A stretch of DNA of 64,000 nucleotides from Limivivens faecihominis (GCF_020686945.1 NZ_JAJEPR010000010.1:44124-108123); one strand, 5' to 3'; shown: positions 14,438-22,975, counted from the first letter of the stretch. Program-made: numbers and translations. Notes: generated by a model not told the origin, from the letters alone.

Positions 14438-15436
14438 ATGAAAAATATTTTAAGCCTACAGAATAAACTCACCCCGGATGATTTCGCTCCGCTGGATGAG
14501 AACTACTTTAAAGAAGAATCACTGGAAACAGAAGAGATCGGCTACTGGAAAGCCAGCTGGATCCGCTTAAAATCCAATAAGATTGCCATGGTGGCCCTGG
14601 TGCTTATCGTGATCATGTTTATTTTCGCCTTCGTCGGCCCGCTGCTTTCTCCCTATTCCTACGATCAGCAGGTAAGAGGAGACGAGGCACTGTGGCCCTG
14701 TCTCAAACATCCCTTCGGAACCGACCGTCTGGGCCGTGACATTCTGGTCCGCTGCATGATCGGTACCCGGATTTCCATGATCGTCGGTCTGGTATCCGCC
14801 GTGATCGTTATGATCGTGGGAAGCATTTACGGAGCCATCTCCGGACTCATCGGCGGCAAAGTCGATATCGTCATGATGCGTGTGGTGGATATCATCTATT
14901 CTGTGCCGGAGATCCTTCTCATTGTTGTCATCAAAATGGTCATCAGCGAACCCTTGCAGAACCTCATCGATACGGTGCCCATGTTTCATGGACTGCAGAA
15001 AATCGGTTCCGGCCTGATTGCCATCTTCATCGTTTACGGCTGTCTTTACTGGGTGGGCATGGCCCGGATTGTCCGCGGTCAGATCCTTCAGCTGAAGACG
15101 CTGGATTTCGTCACTGCCGCTGAGGCCCTGGGCTGCGGAAGAGCGACCATGATCAAGGAACATCTGCTTCCGAACTGTATCGGCCAGCTCATCGCTACCG
15201 TGATGCTTCAGATCCCCTCAGCCATCTTCACAGAGGCCTTCTTAAGCTACTTAGGAATCGGCGTATCTGCCCCCATGGCAAGCCTTGGTTCCCTGACCTC
15301 CGAGGCTCTGAACGGTATTACCACCTACCCCTACCGGGTTATTTTCCCGGCGGCTCTCATCAGTCTCATCATCCTGTCCTTCAACCTCTTCGGCGACGGA
15401 CTGAGAGATGCACTGGATCCGAAAATGAAAAAATAG
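14438..15436 (+). CDS. oppC: Oligopeptide/dipeptide ABC transporter permease (OppC/DppC)
   Basis: 332 residues with an N-terminal cytoplasmic region, then WIRLKSNKIAMVALVLIVIM and HPFGTDRLGRDILVRCMIGT, hallmarks of DppC/OppC permeases. The EAA loop is FVTAAEALGCGRATMIKEHL, and the C-terminus has the usual LGDGLRDALDP-like ending (FGDGLRDALDPKMKK). Partner of the OppB homologue 11 bases upstream. Confidence 0.93.
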   Translation: MKNILSLQNKLTPDDFAPLDENYFKEESLETEEIGYWKASWIRLKSNKIAMVALVLIVIMFIFAFVGPLLSPYSYDQQVRGDEALWPCLKHPFGTDRLGRDILVRCMIGTRISMIVGLVSAVIVMIVGSIYGAISGLIGGKVDIVMMRVVDIIYSVPEILLIVVIKMVISEPLQNLIDTVPMFHGLQKIGSGLIAIFIVYGCLYWVGMARIVRGQILQLKTLDFVTAAEALGCGRATMIKEHLLPNCIGQLIATVMLQIPSAIFTEAFLSYLGIGVSAPMASLGSLTSEALNGITTYPYRVIFPAALISLIILSFNLFGDGLRDALDPKMKK

Positions 15437-15519
15437 TTGAGAGCATAAGCAAAATGAAAAAGCAGAAGCTGCGAAAGCGGCGATAGTGCGAAGCGCGGGT
15501 CTGTGGCTTGTGCTCTCAA
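15437..15519 (+). promoter_or_regulatory. Long stem-loop between permease and binding-protein genes
   Basis: TTGAGAGCATAAGC (15437-15450) pairs with GCTTGTGCTCTCAA (15506-15519) over 14 positions with one G-T pair; the 55-base interior is GC-rich and can fold further. There is no T-tract. Such structures often protect or separate the 5' end of an abundantly needed binding-protein mRNA (inference). Confidence 0.6.
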
Positions 15520-15591
15520 CGGAAGCGCAGATATATACTCTATCAAGAGTTTATATAACATCCGATCATATTTTAAAGGAGGAAGATGATT

Positions 15592-17157
15592 ATGAAAAAA
15601 ATGAGCAAAATCGTATCCCTGGCAATGGCAGCAGCTCTGGCAGCAGCTTCTCTTTCCATGAGCGCCAGCGCAGACGGAGAGGACAAAATCGAGATCGCCA
15701 TCACCGGCGGCGGTGAGGATTCCATGCAGCTGAACACAGCAACCGGCAGCTACCTCAACGGTCTTTCCGCTATGCGTCATCTCTATGAAGGCCTCTATAA
15801 ACTGGATGCCAACAGCGAGATCTCTTTAGGCCAGGCAGCATCTGTTGATGTGAGCGATGACAAACTGACCTGGACCTTTACCCTGAGAGATGATATCACC
15901 TGGTCCGACGGACAGCCTGTGACCGCTCAGGATTTCATTTACGGCTTTGACAACCTGGCAGCTCAGGGCGGCGATTACTGCACGATTCTTTCCGATGTGG
16001 CAGAGAGCTATGAGGCTCCCGACGACAAGACCGTTGTGATCAAACTGAAACAGCCCTGCGCTTATCTTCCTTCGATTCTCGCTTTTCCGTCCACCTATCC
16101 GGCAAGACAGGATTATGTAGAACAGTACGGAGATGCTTACGCAACCGATCCGGACAAATCTGTTTACAACGGACCTTACGAGATGGAGAGCTGGGCTCAT
16201 GAGTCTGAGGTAGTCATGAAGCTTCGTGACGACTACTACGATGCAGATAACATTCAGGTCGGCACCATCAACTGGGAGCTCATCACCGAGGAGAGCTCCG
16301 CACTGGCTTCCTTCGAGAGCGGCGACTATGTATATTCCGATATGTGCCCGGACGAGGAGAAACCGCGTATGGAGGGCAACGGCCTGGTTTACACCGAGGG
16401 CGACAACAACTACTGCGTGATGTTCAACCTGGGTGAGAACGGAAATGACGTGCTGAAGGATGAGAACGTCCGCAAAGCCCTTTCCCTCACCATTGACAGA
16501 GACCGTATCATGGCAATCCGCGGACTGAACGATGAGATCGGCGTGACTCTTGTCTGCCGCGGTTATGTGAATGCAGACGGAACCGATTTCGTAGACTATT
16601 GTGATCCCTGGGAGGACACTTCCGCTTACGAGGAAAACTGTGAGACAGCAAAACAGCTGCTGGCAGACGCAGGATACGCAGACGGCCAGGGCTTCCCGGC
16701 ACTGAAATACATCGTGAACAACGACAGCCGCAAAGAGATTGCCGAAGCCATCGTCAACGACTGGAAAGAAGTTCTGGGAATCGACTCCATCACCGTAGAA
16801 AAAGTGGAAAACTTCTCCGCAGCAAGAAGAGCCGGTGAATATGATCTGGCTTATTATGGCTGGTACATGGATTACAAGGATCTCTCCAACATGTACAGCA
16901 CTTTTATCAACACCGAGAGTGCAAACTCCTTCTATCACAGCGACGACTACGATGCCGCTTATGCAAAGGCAGTTTCTGCTGATACCGAGGAAGGACAGTG
17001 GGAAGCATACAAAGAGTGTGACGCGATCCTGGCAAAAGATCTGCCGGTATCTGTGATCCTGCACTCCATGAACACCTACCTCTTCAATGACACGAACTAC
17101 GAAGGCCTGGTATATTCCTGCGGCAACTATGTATTTACTTATCTGAAAGCTCTGTAA
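15592..17157 (+). CDS. oppA: Peptide-binding protein of the ABC transporter (OppA/DppA family, SBP_bac_5)
   Basis: About 521 residues with a Sec signal peptide (KKMSKIVSLAMAAALAAASLS, likely cut after SASA) and the family-5 solute-binding fold: SAMRHLYEGLYKLD, WTFTLRDDITWSDGQPVTAQDF, YNGPYEMESW, VRKALSLTIDRDRI, GQGFPALKYI. There is no lipobox cysteine, unusual for a Firmicute binding protein, so it may be soluble or held by another partner. ATG at 15586 is only 3 bases from AGGAGG; the in-frame ATG at 15592 is 9 bases away and is preferred. It collects peptides for the preceding transporter. Confidence 0.9.
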   Translation: MKKMSKIVSLAMAAALAAASLSMSASADGEDKIEIAITGGGEDSMQLNTATGSYLNGLSAMRHLYEGLYKLDANSEISLGQAASVDVSDDKLTWTFTLRDDITWSDGQPVTAQDFIYGFDNLAAQGGDYCTILSDVAESYEAPDDKTVVIKLKQPCAYLPSILAFPSTYPARQDYVEQYGDAYATDPDKSVYNGPYEMESWAHESEVVMKLRDDYYDADNIQVGTINWELITEESSALASFESGDYVYSDMCPDEEKPRMEGNGLVYTEGDNNYCVMFNLGENGNDVLKDENVRKALSLTIDRDRIMAIRGLNDEIGVTLVCRGYVNADGTDFVDYCDPWEDTSAYEENCETAKQLLADAGYADGQGFPALKYIVNNDSRKEIAEAIVNDWKEVLGIDSITVEKVENFSAARRAGEYDLAYYGWYMDYKDLSNMYSTFINTESANSFYHSDDYDAAYAKAVSADTEEGQWEAYKECDAILAKDLPVSVILHSMNTYLFNDTNYEGLVYSCGNYVFTYLKAL

Positions 17158-17168
17158 GAGAACAAACG

Positions 17169-17202
17169 GAAGGCTGTGCGGATATCCGTGCAGCCTTTTT
17201 TC
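17169..17202 (+). terminator. Intrinsic terminator after the binding-protein gene
   Basis: AAGGCTGTGCGGAT pairs with ATCCGTGCAGCCTT, followed by TTTTTT. As the next gene follows within 35 bases, it probably acts as a partial terminator that sets the ratio of binding protein to downstream enzymes. Confidence 0.8.
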
Positions 17203-17234
17203 GGCGTTAAAAAAAGAAAGGAGTATTCACTATT

Positions 17235-18341
17235 ATGAAACTGAAAGAAATCGCCATCGGATACATCGATATTCCTCTGGTGACACCTTTTAAGACGGCG
17301 CTGCGTACCGTAAACAGCGTAAATGACCTGATTGTGAAGGTGACAGCGGAGGATGGAACGGAAGGCTACGGGGAGGCTCCGCCAACGGCAGTCATCACCG
17401 GTGACACGAAGGAGTCCATCGAGGCGGCGATCCGCTATTACATCGCGCCCACGATCAAAGGCATGGATCTTGAGGATCTTCCGGCCATCATGCAGAAACT
17501 GGAAAAATGCCTGGCAAAAAACACAACCGCCAAGGCCGCTGTGGATATTGCCCTCTATGACCTCTACGCCAAGCTTCAGAAAAAGCCGCTGTTCCGTCTT
17601 CTTGGAGAAAAGGAGCCGGAGCTGGTCAAAACGAAGCTGGAAACTGACCTTACGATCAGCGTCAATGAGACCGAGGAGATGGTCCGCGACAGCCTCCTGG
17701 CCGTGGAAAAAGGTTTCCATGTGCTGAAGGTCAAGGTCGGAAAAGGCGGAGCCAAGGACGTGGAGCGCATCCGCGAGATCCGAAATGCTGTAGGTAAAGA
17801 CATCGTGATCCGTGTAGACGCGAACCAGGGCTGGACCCGGGAGGAGGCTGTGTCCACGATCACTGCGATGGAAGATGCCGGTCTTGGCATCGAACTCGTG
17901 GAGCAGCCCGTTTCCTATCACGATTTCAAGGGTATGCAGTATGTGACCGCCCAGGTGGAGACTCCGATTCTGGCAGACGAGAGCGTTTTCTCCTATGAGG
18001 ATGCGGTTCGTCTGATGGAGGAAAAAGGCGCGGATCTCATCAACATCAAGCTCATGAAGACCGGCGGCATCCACGAGGCCGTGCGGATCTGCGACGCTGC
18101 GGATCAGTTTGGAGTAAAATGCATGATCGGCTGCATGCTGGAGAGCAAGGTTTCTGTCAGCGCCGGCGTTCATCTGGCTGCCGCCCGTTCCTGCGTGACC
18201 ATGGCGGACCTGGACGGCCCGTCTCTCTGCCGCATCGATCCTTACGAGGGCGGCCCGGTCTATGAGGGCCCGCACATTTTCTTGAAGGAAGACAACGGCA
18301 TCGGCATCACCGGCGTTCCGGTCAAGTTCGAGACAATCTAA
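17235..18341 (+). CDS. ykfB: L-Ala-D/L-Glu (dipeptide) epimerase, enolase superfamily
   Basis: 368 residues with the muconate-lactonizing subgroup pattern: catalytic lysines in LKVKVG (Lys165, Lys167), metal ligands in RVDAN (Asp195), LVEQP (Glu223) and ADES (Asp248), and the opposite-face lysine in INIKLMK (Lys272). This matches the L-Ala-D/L-Glu epimerase of Bacillus subtilis (YkfB), which converts L-Ala-D-Glu from murein to L-Ala-L-Glu so that ordinary peptidases can use it. Neighbouring peptide transporter and NlpC/P60 endopeptidase support this over other enolase-family activities. RBS AAAGGAG. Confidence 0.9.
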   Translation: MKLKEIAIGYIDIPLVTPFKTALRTVNSVNDLIVKVTAEDGTEGYGEAPPTAVITGDTKESIEAAIRYYIAPTIKGMDLEDLPAIMQKLEKCLAKNTTAKAAVDIALYDLYAKLQKKPLFRLLGEKEPELVKTKLETDLTISVNETEEMVRDSLLAVEKGFHVLKVKVGKGGAKDVERIREIRNAVGKDIVIRVDANQGWTREEAVSTITAMEDAGLGIELVEQPVSYHDFKGMQYVTAQVETPILADESVFSYEDAVRLMEEKGADLINIKLMKTGGIHEAVRICDAADQFGVKCMIGCMLESKVSVSAGVHLAAARSCVTMADLDGPSLCRIDPYEGGPVYEGPHIFLKEDNGIGITGVPVKFETI

Positions 18342-18362
18342 AAAATAACGGGGGTTTGAAAA

Positions 18363-19268
18363 ATGGAAAGACAGCTGGCTGTGGTGACAGCGGAACATGC
18401 ATATCTGCGTAGCGGCGCCGGAGAGACGGACGGAAGCAACCAGACCGGAATCGAGGATGAGATCTTTTCCGGCTGGGCCGTGGAGATTCTCGAGGAGGAC
18501 CCGGAGAAAGCCTTTGTAAAGGTGCTTACCCATTATGGCTATGAAGGTTATGTGAGAAAGACAGAGCTTCGCCCGATGACAAAAGAAGAGCTGAAAGAAA
18601 GACAGGAGAAGAGCCGTTTTTACCGGATCGGCATTTCCGAGGCGGATCTTCTGGACCGGCCGAAGGTTCAGGGTCTGCCGCTGGAGCTGCTCCTGAAAAA
18701 CGCGATTGTGGAGTATCTCGAGGATGCGCCCGAGGGCTGGTGCCGGGTAAGGAGCGCCGCCGGAAGAGAGGGCTATATTCATCAGGAAAATCTCCGGGAG
18801 CGGAGAGAGGATGACGGTTTTCTCCTCACAGAGGACAGGGTAGATTATTTCGCGAAGCGCCGGGAAGCGCTCGCCGTCAGCGAGGAGGCATTCCGGGAGG
18901 GCATTGTTGCAAGCGCCAGAGAGTTTCTCGGTACCCAGTACCGCTGGGGCGGCAAGTCATCCCAGGGCATCGATTGTTCTGGCCTCGCTTTCATGAGCTA
19001 TCTGGACAACGGCCTTCTGATCTACCGGGACGCTTCCATCGAAGCCGGTTATCCGGTGAAAAAGATTCCGGTGGATGCTCTGAAAAAGGGCGACCTGATC
19101 TTTTTCCCGGGCCATGTGGCGATCTATCTCGGCGAGGACAGATACATCCATTCCACGGGCTATGCGAAAACGCCCTGTGTGACCATAAACAGCTTCAGGA
19201 AAGAGGATCCGGACTTTCGGGCGGATCTGGTAAATAAAATCACAGAATGTGGGAGTGTGTTTGCATGA
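18363..19268 (+). CDS. ykfC: NlpC/P60 family murein-peptide endopeptidase with SH3 domains (YkfC-like)
   Basis: 301 residues: two SH3-like regions (about 1-70 and 85-145) and a C-terminal NlpC/P60 domain with catalytic Cys in GIDCSG (Cys205), His in FPGHVAIYLG (His251) and a third polar residue in YIHSTG (His263). There is no signal peptide, so it acts in the cytoplasm on imported peptides, as YkfC does (cleavage of L-Ala-gamma-D-Glu from the diamino acid). Its product would feed the epimerase encoded just upstream. Its stop codon overlaps the next start by 4 bases. Confidence 0.88.
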   Translation: MERQLAVVTAEHAYLRSGAGETDGSNQTGIEDEIFSGWAVEILEEDPEKAFVKVLTHYGYEGYVRKTELRPMTKEELKERQEKSRFYRIGISEADLLDRPKVQGLPLELLLKNAIVEYLEDAPEGWCRVRSAAGREGYIHQENLRERREDDGFLLTEDRVDYFAKRREALAVSEEAFREGIVASAREFLGTQYRWGGKSSQGIDCSGLAFMSYLDNGLLIYRDASIEAGYPVKKIPVDALKKGDLIFFPGHVAIYLGEDRYIHSTGYAKTPCVTINSFRKEDPDFRADLVNKITECGSVFA

Positions 19269-20674
19269 AGATGAGAGATTTTTCCTGTGAGGAACTGAAA
19301 AGCCTGGCGGTGGAGCTGCCGGACGAGGTGAGCCGTTACGAGGCGGCCGGAGATTTTGAAGGGGCGGGAAAAGCCATTGACCGGTGGCTGGAGAAACCCG
19401 TGGGCGAGGCCATGAAGACCAGGCTTCGCTATGAAAAATATATCATTCAGGAGCTTCCGAAGGAATTTCCGGATACGGAGGAGGAAGTGATCCGGAAATT
19501 CCGGGAAAAGCTGCCTGATTTTTCCATGGAGGATCTTCAGAGGGCGGAAAGGGAAAATATGGCGGAGTGGATTCTGGTAGACGGAAAGAAGCACTACATC
19601 CACAGCTTGATCCGGAACCTCACGGACAAGGAGCCGGAGATCCGCCGTCGTCTGGGTCTCACAGAAGAGGTGACGGAGGAGGATCAGTATCAGCAGGCTG
19701 CGATCCGTGAAATGCAGGAAAAAGGAGAAAAGGCAGTCCGCATCCGCCTGAAAACCTCGATTCGCCTGAAGGATGAGAATTTCGTGTCGGGCATGAAAAT
19801 CCGGGCCCATCTGCCCATTCCGGCGTGGCTTTCCCGAACCTTTGACGTGAAGATTTTAAATCACGCGGAGGGAAAAGTGACCGTGGACGAACCAACTTCC
19901 ATGTGGCGGTCCATCTGCTTTGAGGATACGCTTCAGGAGAACCGGACTTTCTTTGTGGAGTATGAGTATGTTGTGTGGACAAAATATCTCGATCTCTGGC
20001 ATGGAGAAGTTTCGGGAGCAGAGGATTTTAACCATGTACGGATGAAGTACGTCGGAGACTTCGTTGCCTGCCTGAGAGAACAGTACCCCCACATCCGTTT
20101 TACTCCGTATCTTAGGTCTCTGGCGTCGGAGATTGTCGGCGAGGAGAAGCGTCCCATGGAGATCGCCCGGCGGATCTACGATTACGTTACGAAAAACGTC
20201 CAGTATTCCTACATGCGGAACTATTCTCTGATGACCTGCATTCCGGAATACTGCGCGAAGAACCTTCGGGGAGACTGCGGCGTCCAGGCCCTGCTCTTTA
20301 TCACGCTCTGCCGGATCGCCGGTGTGCCCGCGAGATGGGAGTCCGGTCTTTACAGCAATCCGGCCTATGTGGGAGCCCACGACTGGGCGATGTTTTATGT
20401 GGAGCCCTACGGCTGGCTTTACGCGGACCCATCCCTTGGAGGCTCTGCCTACGCGGAGGGCGATGAGAACCGCCGCCGCTTCTATTTCGGAAATGTGGAG
20501 CCTTTCCGGATGGCAGCCAACCATGAATTCCAGCAGAAATTCAGCGTGAAAAAAGAGTTCCTGCCCATCGATACCTGCGATAATCAGCTGGGTGAGATGG
20601 AATGTGAGGAGCGAGGCTTTGCGGAAGACGAACTTGAGATCACGAAAGAGATGATTTCGTACGAGGCTTTATAA
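19265..20674 (+). CDS. Transglutaminase-like domain protein
   Basis: 469 residues. The C-terminal half has a transglutaminase-like papain fold with Cys338 (LRGDCGVQA), His372 (GAHDWAM) and Asp388 (LYADPS), a complete catalytic triad; the N-terminal 170 residues are helical and of unknown fold. No signal peptide. Such domains in bacteria usually hydrolyse or transfer amide bonds; beside YkfB and YkfC an amidase or peptidase acting on murein peptides is likely, but the substrate is inferred. ATG 19265 overlaps the previous TGA (ATGA) with GGGAG upstream; a longer GTG start at 19247 is less likely. Confidence 0.82.
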   Translation: MKMRDFSCEELKSLAVELPDEVSRYEAAGDFEGAGKAIDRWLEKPVGEAMKTRLRYEKYIIQELPKEFPDTEEEVIRKFREKLPDFSMEDLQRAERENMAEWILVDGKKHYIHSLIRNLTDKEPEIRRRLGLTEEVTEEDQYQQAAIREMQEKGEKAVRIRLKTSIRLKDENFVSGMKIRAHLPIPAWLSRTFDVKILNHAEGKVTVDEPTSMWRSICFEDTLQENRTFFVEYEYVVWTKYLDLWHGEVSGAEDFNHVRMKYVGDFVACLREQYPHIRFTPYLRSLASEIVGEEKRPMEIARRIYDYVTKNVQYSYMRNYSLMTCIPEYCAKNLRGDCGVQALLFITLCRIAGVPARWESGLYSNPAYVGAHDWAMFYVEPYGWLYADPSLGGSAYAEGDENRRRFYFGNVEPFRMAANHEFQQKFSVKKEFLPIDTCDNQLGEMECEERGFAEDELEITKEMISYEAL

Positions 20675-20680
20675 GAAAAA

Positions 20681-20721
20681 AGACAGGCCCTGCCAGAATA
20701 TTTGCCCGGCAGGGCCTGTTT
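20681..20721. terminator. Terminator ending the murein-peptide operon
   Basis: Perfect 12-bp stem ACAGGCCCTGCC (20683-20694) with GGCAGGGCCTGT (20708-20719), A-rich on the left and followed by a short T-rich stretch. It can serve the convergent minus-strand gene ending at 20731 as well. Confidence 0.85.
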
Positions 20722-20730
20722 GTGCTATAT

Positions 20731-21852
20731 TTAAGCGATAACGACAGCCATCCGTCCCAAAGCGTCGTAGATTTCCTCGAAACGCTTCTCGTCTCTCCAG
20801 ACGAGGCCGCTCAAGGCATCGCTGACCAGAACGCGATGCTTCTCGGGGTCGTAGCCGCAGAGGACGATGCAGTGTTCGTTATGGTAGAAATGCCAGGTTT
20901 TTCCATTGACGATGTATTCCGCCACGTCTACCGGTGTCTTGAGATAGACGGAATCATAGACGATGATGGGAATTTTCCGTTCGAGATAGGGATAGAGCTC
21001 GGAAAGAGCTGTACCCGTGAGGTCTTCAGCCTTCTGAGAGCAGCCGTTTTCCCGAAGAAAACGATTGGCCGTCTCCGTAAGGCCCGGTGCATAGATGCCG
21101 TCCCCGGAAATATCGTGGGGATCGCCCTTAAAGAGGGTGACGAAATTTTCAGGGTCTTTCTTAAGGTACTTGTCGGCGATCTCCGTCTTGGAGAGCTTCT
21201 GGCCGTAATAATTCAGCACCATCGTAAGAGCGACGGACTCGCAGCCTGTGGGGAGCTCCGGATTCTGCAGGATATTTTCCACAGGAAGAATCACGGCTTT
21301 ATCAGAGGGCATAAACTCGGGGTATTCCCGCTCCGCATCCGGGATGCTTCCGAGAATAAAGCGCTCGTGACCGCCGTATTTCATCAGGCGTTTCCGGACC
21401 GTAAAGCCCTCGGCCTGAACGTTCCGGAGGCTGTACTCATTGTAGGGGGAGACCGTGGTCATCACGTTGCAGCTGGGAAGGATTTCCCGGGCATAAGAAA
21501 CGCAGGTCTGGATGAGCATCCGCTGAAGCCCGTGTCCGCGGTAGTCCGGATCCACAACGATCGTATCAAGCGTGGCGGTGGAGAAGAGCTTTTCGCGGTT
21601 CCAGCCAAGATCCCAGCCTAAATTTTCAGGGGCGTCGTTTGGAAAAATGAGGGAGCCGTAGGCGATGAGGCGGGTCTCATCGTAGACACCGAAAATGGCA
21701 TTGGGGGAGATGAGATAGTCCCTGTTGTCCGCCCGGTCGGTGGCAACGAAAAGATCCGGGTTTGTCATGGTGTCTGAGATATGCTGCTGCAGCTCCATGA
21801 TGGCATCGAGGTCCGGGAGAGCGCAGCGGCGTATGGAAAATGAATTTTTCAT
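20731..21852 (-). CDS. GNAT acetyltransferase fused to C39-like cysteine peptidase domain
   Basis: 373 residues. Residues 5-165 form a GNAT domain with the acetyl-CoA loop DPDYRGHGLQRML (101-113). Residues about 188-373 form a Peptidase_C39-like (PF13529 type) domain with the nucleophile in PTGCESVALTMVL (Cys204), a His in HNEHCIVLCGYD and an Asp in VLVSDALSG. A cytosolic protein that could acetylate one substrate and cleave or bind a peptide. Fusion of these two domains is known from database annotations of Firmicute proteins but without a defined role. GGAGG precedes the ATG. Confidence 0.8.
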   Translation of the reverse strand: MKNSFSIRRCALPDLDAIMELQQHISDTMTNPDLFVATDRADNRDYLISPNAIFGVYDETRLIAYGSLIFPNDAPENLGWDLGWNREKLFSTATLDTIVVDPDYRGHGLQRMLIQTCVSYAREILPSCNVMTTVSPYNEYSLRNVQAEGFTVRKRLMKYGGHERFILGSIPDAEREYPEFMPSDKAVILPVENILQNPELPTGCESVALTMVLNYYGQKLSKTEIADKYLKKDPENFVTLFKGDPHDISGDGIYAPGLTETANRFLRENGCSQKAEDLTGTALSELYPYLERKIPIIVYDSVYLKTPVDVAEYIVNGKTWHFYHNEHCIVLCGYDPEKHRVLVSDALSGLVWRDEKRFEEIYDALGRMAVVIA

Positions 21853-21886
21853 AGAATCCTCCGATCAAAATATAATAACCAAAGAA

Positions 21887-21915
21887 AGTATAAGGTCTTG
21901 GAATCAAAAAGTCCA
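21887..21915 (-). promoter_or_regulatory. Promoter of the GNAT-C39 gene
   Basis: Minus strand TGGACT, 17-base spacer, TATACT, divergent from the MerR promoter 29 bases away. Confidence 0.5.
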
Positions 21916-21943
21916 GTTTTCCAAAGAAAAAACAAGAAAACCC

Positions 21944-21974
21944 TTGACATTCCCCCTTGTGGAAGCTGTATAAG
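21944..21974 (+). promoter_or_regulatory. MerR-type promoter with 19-bp spacer and dyad operator
   Basis: TTGACA (21944-21949) and TATAAG (21969-21974) are 19 bases apart, too long for normal polymerase but typical of MerR-controlled promoters. The spacer holds the dyad TTCC-N7-GGAA (21950-21964). It drives the merR gene itself, so autoregulation is likely. Confidence 0.7.
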
Positions 21975-22005
21975 AGGGTCAGACACGCGAGGAAGGAGCA
22001 TCAAA

Positions 22006-22647
22006 ATGAAGATCAAACAGGTCGAAGAGCTGGTGGGCATCACCAGAAAGAACATCCGCTTTTATGAGGAGCAGGGGCTGCTCTCGGTGGAACGGGCCGA
22101 AAACGGCTACCGGGAGTACAGCTTGAAGGATGTGAAACGCTTACAGGAGATTCGTTTCTTAAGAAAACTTTTTATCCCCATCGAGGATATGCGGGAAGTT
22201 TTCGAAGGGAAAAAGAGCCTCACGAGCTGCCTGGAATATCAGGTGGAAAAAATGGAGCGGGAGAAAAAGAACCTGACTCAGGTGCAGGAGTTCTGCGAGA
22301 CCCTTCTTCAGGAAAAACTGACCTTGGAGGAGCTGGATGCCGAGGCGTGTCTGGAACGGATGGAACAGCTGGAAAAGGAGGGGACGAATTTTATGAATAT
22401 TCAGAAGACAGACGTTCATAAGAAAAAGATCCGGGGCGCATTTTTGGGAGCCGGGATCATGCTGGTCCTGATGGCAGGTACGGTGGGGATGATCCTCTGG
22501 GGAAATTCCGTGGATCCGCTGCCCATCGGGTGGCTCCTGTTTCTGATTGCCATTCCGGTAGCTTTTGTAATCGCTATCCTGGTGGCTTTAAGAGCACGCT
22601 TAAATGAGATCAAAGGAGGAGAAGAAGATGAAGCTTCTAAGTATTGA
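22006..22647 (+). CDS. MerR family regulator with C-terminal membrane helices
   Basis: 213 residues. The N-terminal MerR winged helix reads KIKQVEELVGITRKNIRFYE, EEQGLL and ENGYREYS, then a coiled-coil dimerisation helix to about residue 115. The C-terminus has two strong hydrophobic helices (GAFLGAGIMLVLMAGTVGMI and LFLIAIPVAFVIAILVAL) in place of a small effector domain, so the regulator is probably membrane-attached and senses an envelope signal. Start at 22006 is supported by GGAAGGAG; the frame is open further upstream through the promoter. It overlaps the next gene. Confidence 0.85.
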   Translation: MKIKQVEELVGITRKNIRFYEEQGLLSVERAENGYREYSLKDVKRLQEIRFLRKLFIPIEDMREVFEGKKSLTSCLEYQVEKMEREKKNLTQVQEFCETLLQEKLTLEELDAEACLERMEQLEKEGTNFMNIQKTDVHKKKIRGAFLGAGIMLVLMAGTVGMILWGNSVDPLPIGWLLFLIAIPVAFVIAILVALRARLNEIKGGEEDEASKY

Positions 22648-22948
22648 ACACATCCCAGGCGTAGAATTTGAGGCCCTGGGCATGGTAAAAGGAACGGTCG
22701 TCCATTCCAAAAACTTCGGAAAAGACTTTATGGCAGCCATGAAGACGCTGGTGGGCGGCGAGATCGTGAGCTACACGGAAATGCTCAACGAGGCCCGGCA
22801 GATCGCGGTGAAACGGATGGTGGATGAGGCGAAAGAGCTGGGAGCCGACGCAGTCATCGGCGTCCGCTACGGTTCTTCCCAGGTCATGAACGGAGCCGCG
22901 GAGGTCATTGCCTACGGAACCGCCGTGAAATATCTGAAACAGAGTTGA
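22628..22948 (+). CDS. YbjQ/UPF0145 family protein
   Basis: 106 residues with the YbjQ (heavy-metal-binding-like, PF01906) pattern: EALGMVKGTVVHSKNFGKDF, an ARQIAVKRMVDEAKELGADA helix and VIGVRYG. These small proteins form pentameric rings; the role is unknown. The ATG at 22628 follows AAAGGAGG and lies inside the merR 3' end in another frame, so the two are translationally coupled and probably share the MerR-controlled promoter. Confidence 0.85.
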   Translation: MKLLSIEHIPGVEFEALGMVKGTVVHSKNFGKDFMAAMKTLVGGEIVSYTEMLNEARQIAVKRMVDEAKELGADAVIGVRYGSSQVMNGAAEVIAYGTAVKYLKQS

Positions 22949-22975
22949 ATAAACCTCCTGTTCCCGGAAAGACTG
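22947..22975 (+). promoter_or_regulatory. Candidate sigma-F promoter for spoIIR
   Basis: GAATA (22947-22951), 14-base spacer, GGAAAGACTG (22966-22975). The -10 element fits the sigma-F/sigma-G pattern GGnnAnAnTR fully; the -35 fits GYwTA with one mismatch and the spacer is about one base short. Position fits the known sigma-F control of spoIIR in Bacillus subtilis. Confidence 0.5.

Noticed and set aside
17139..18782. 547-codon minus frame over the epimerase
   Set aside because: Antisense to a well-conserved enolase-family gene; no motif.
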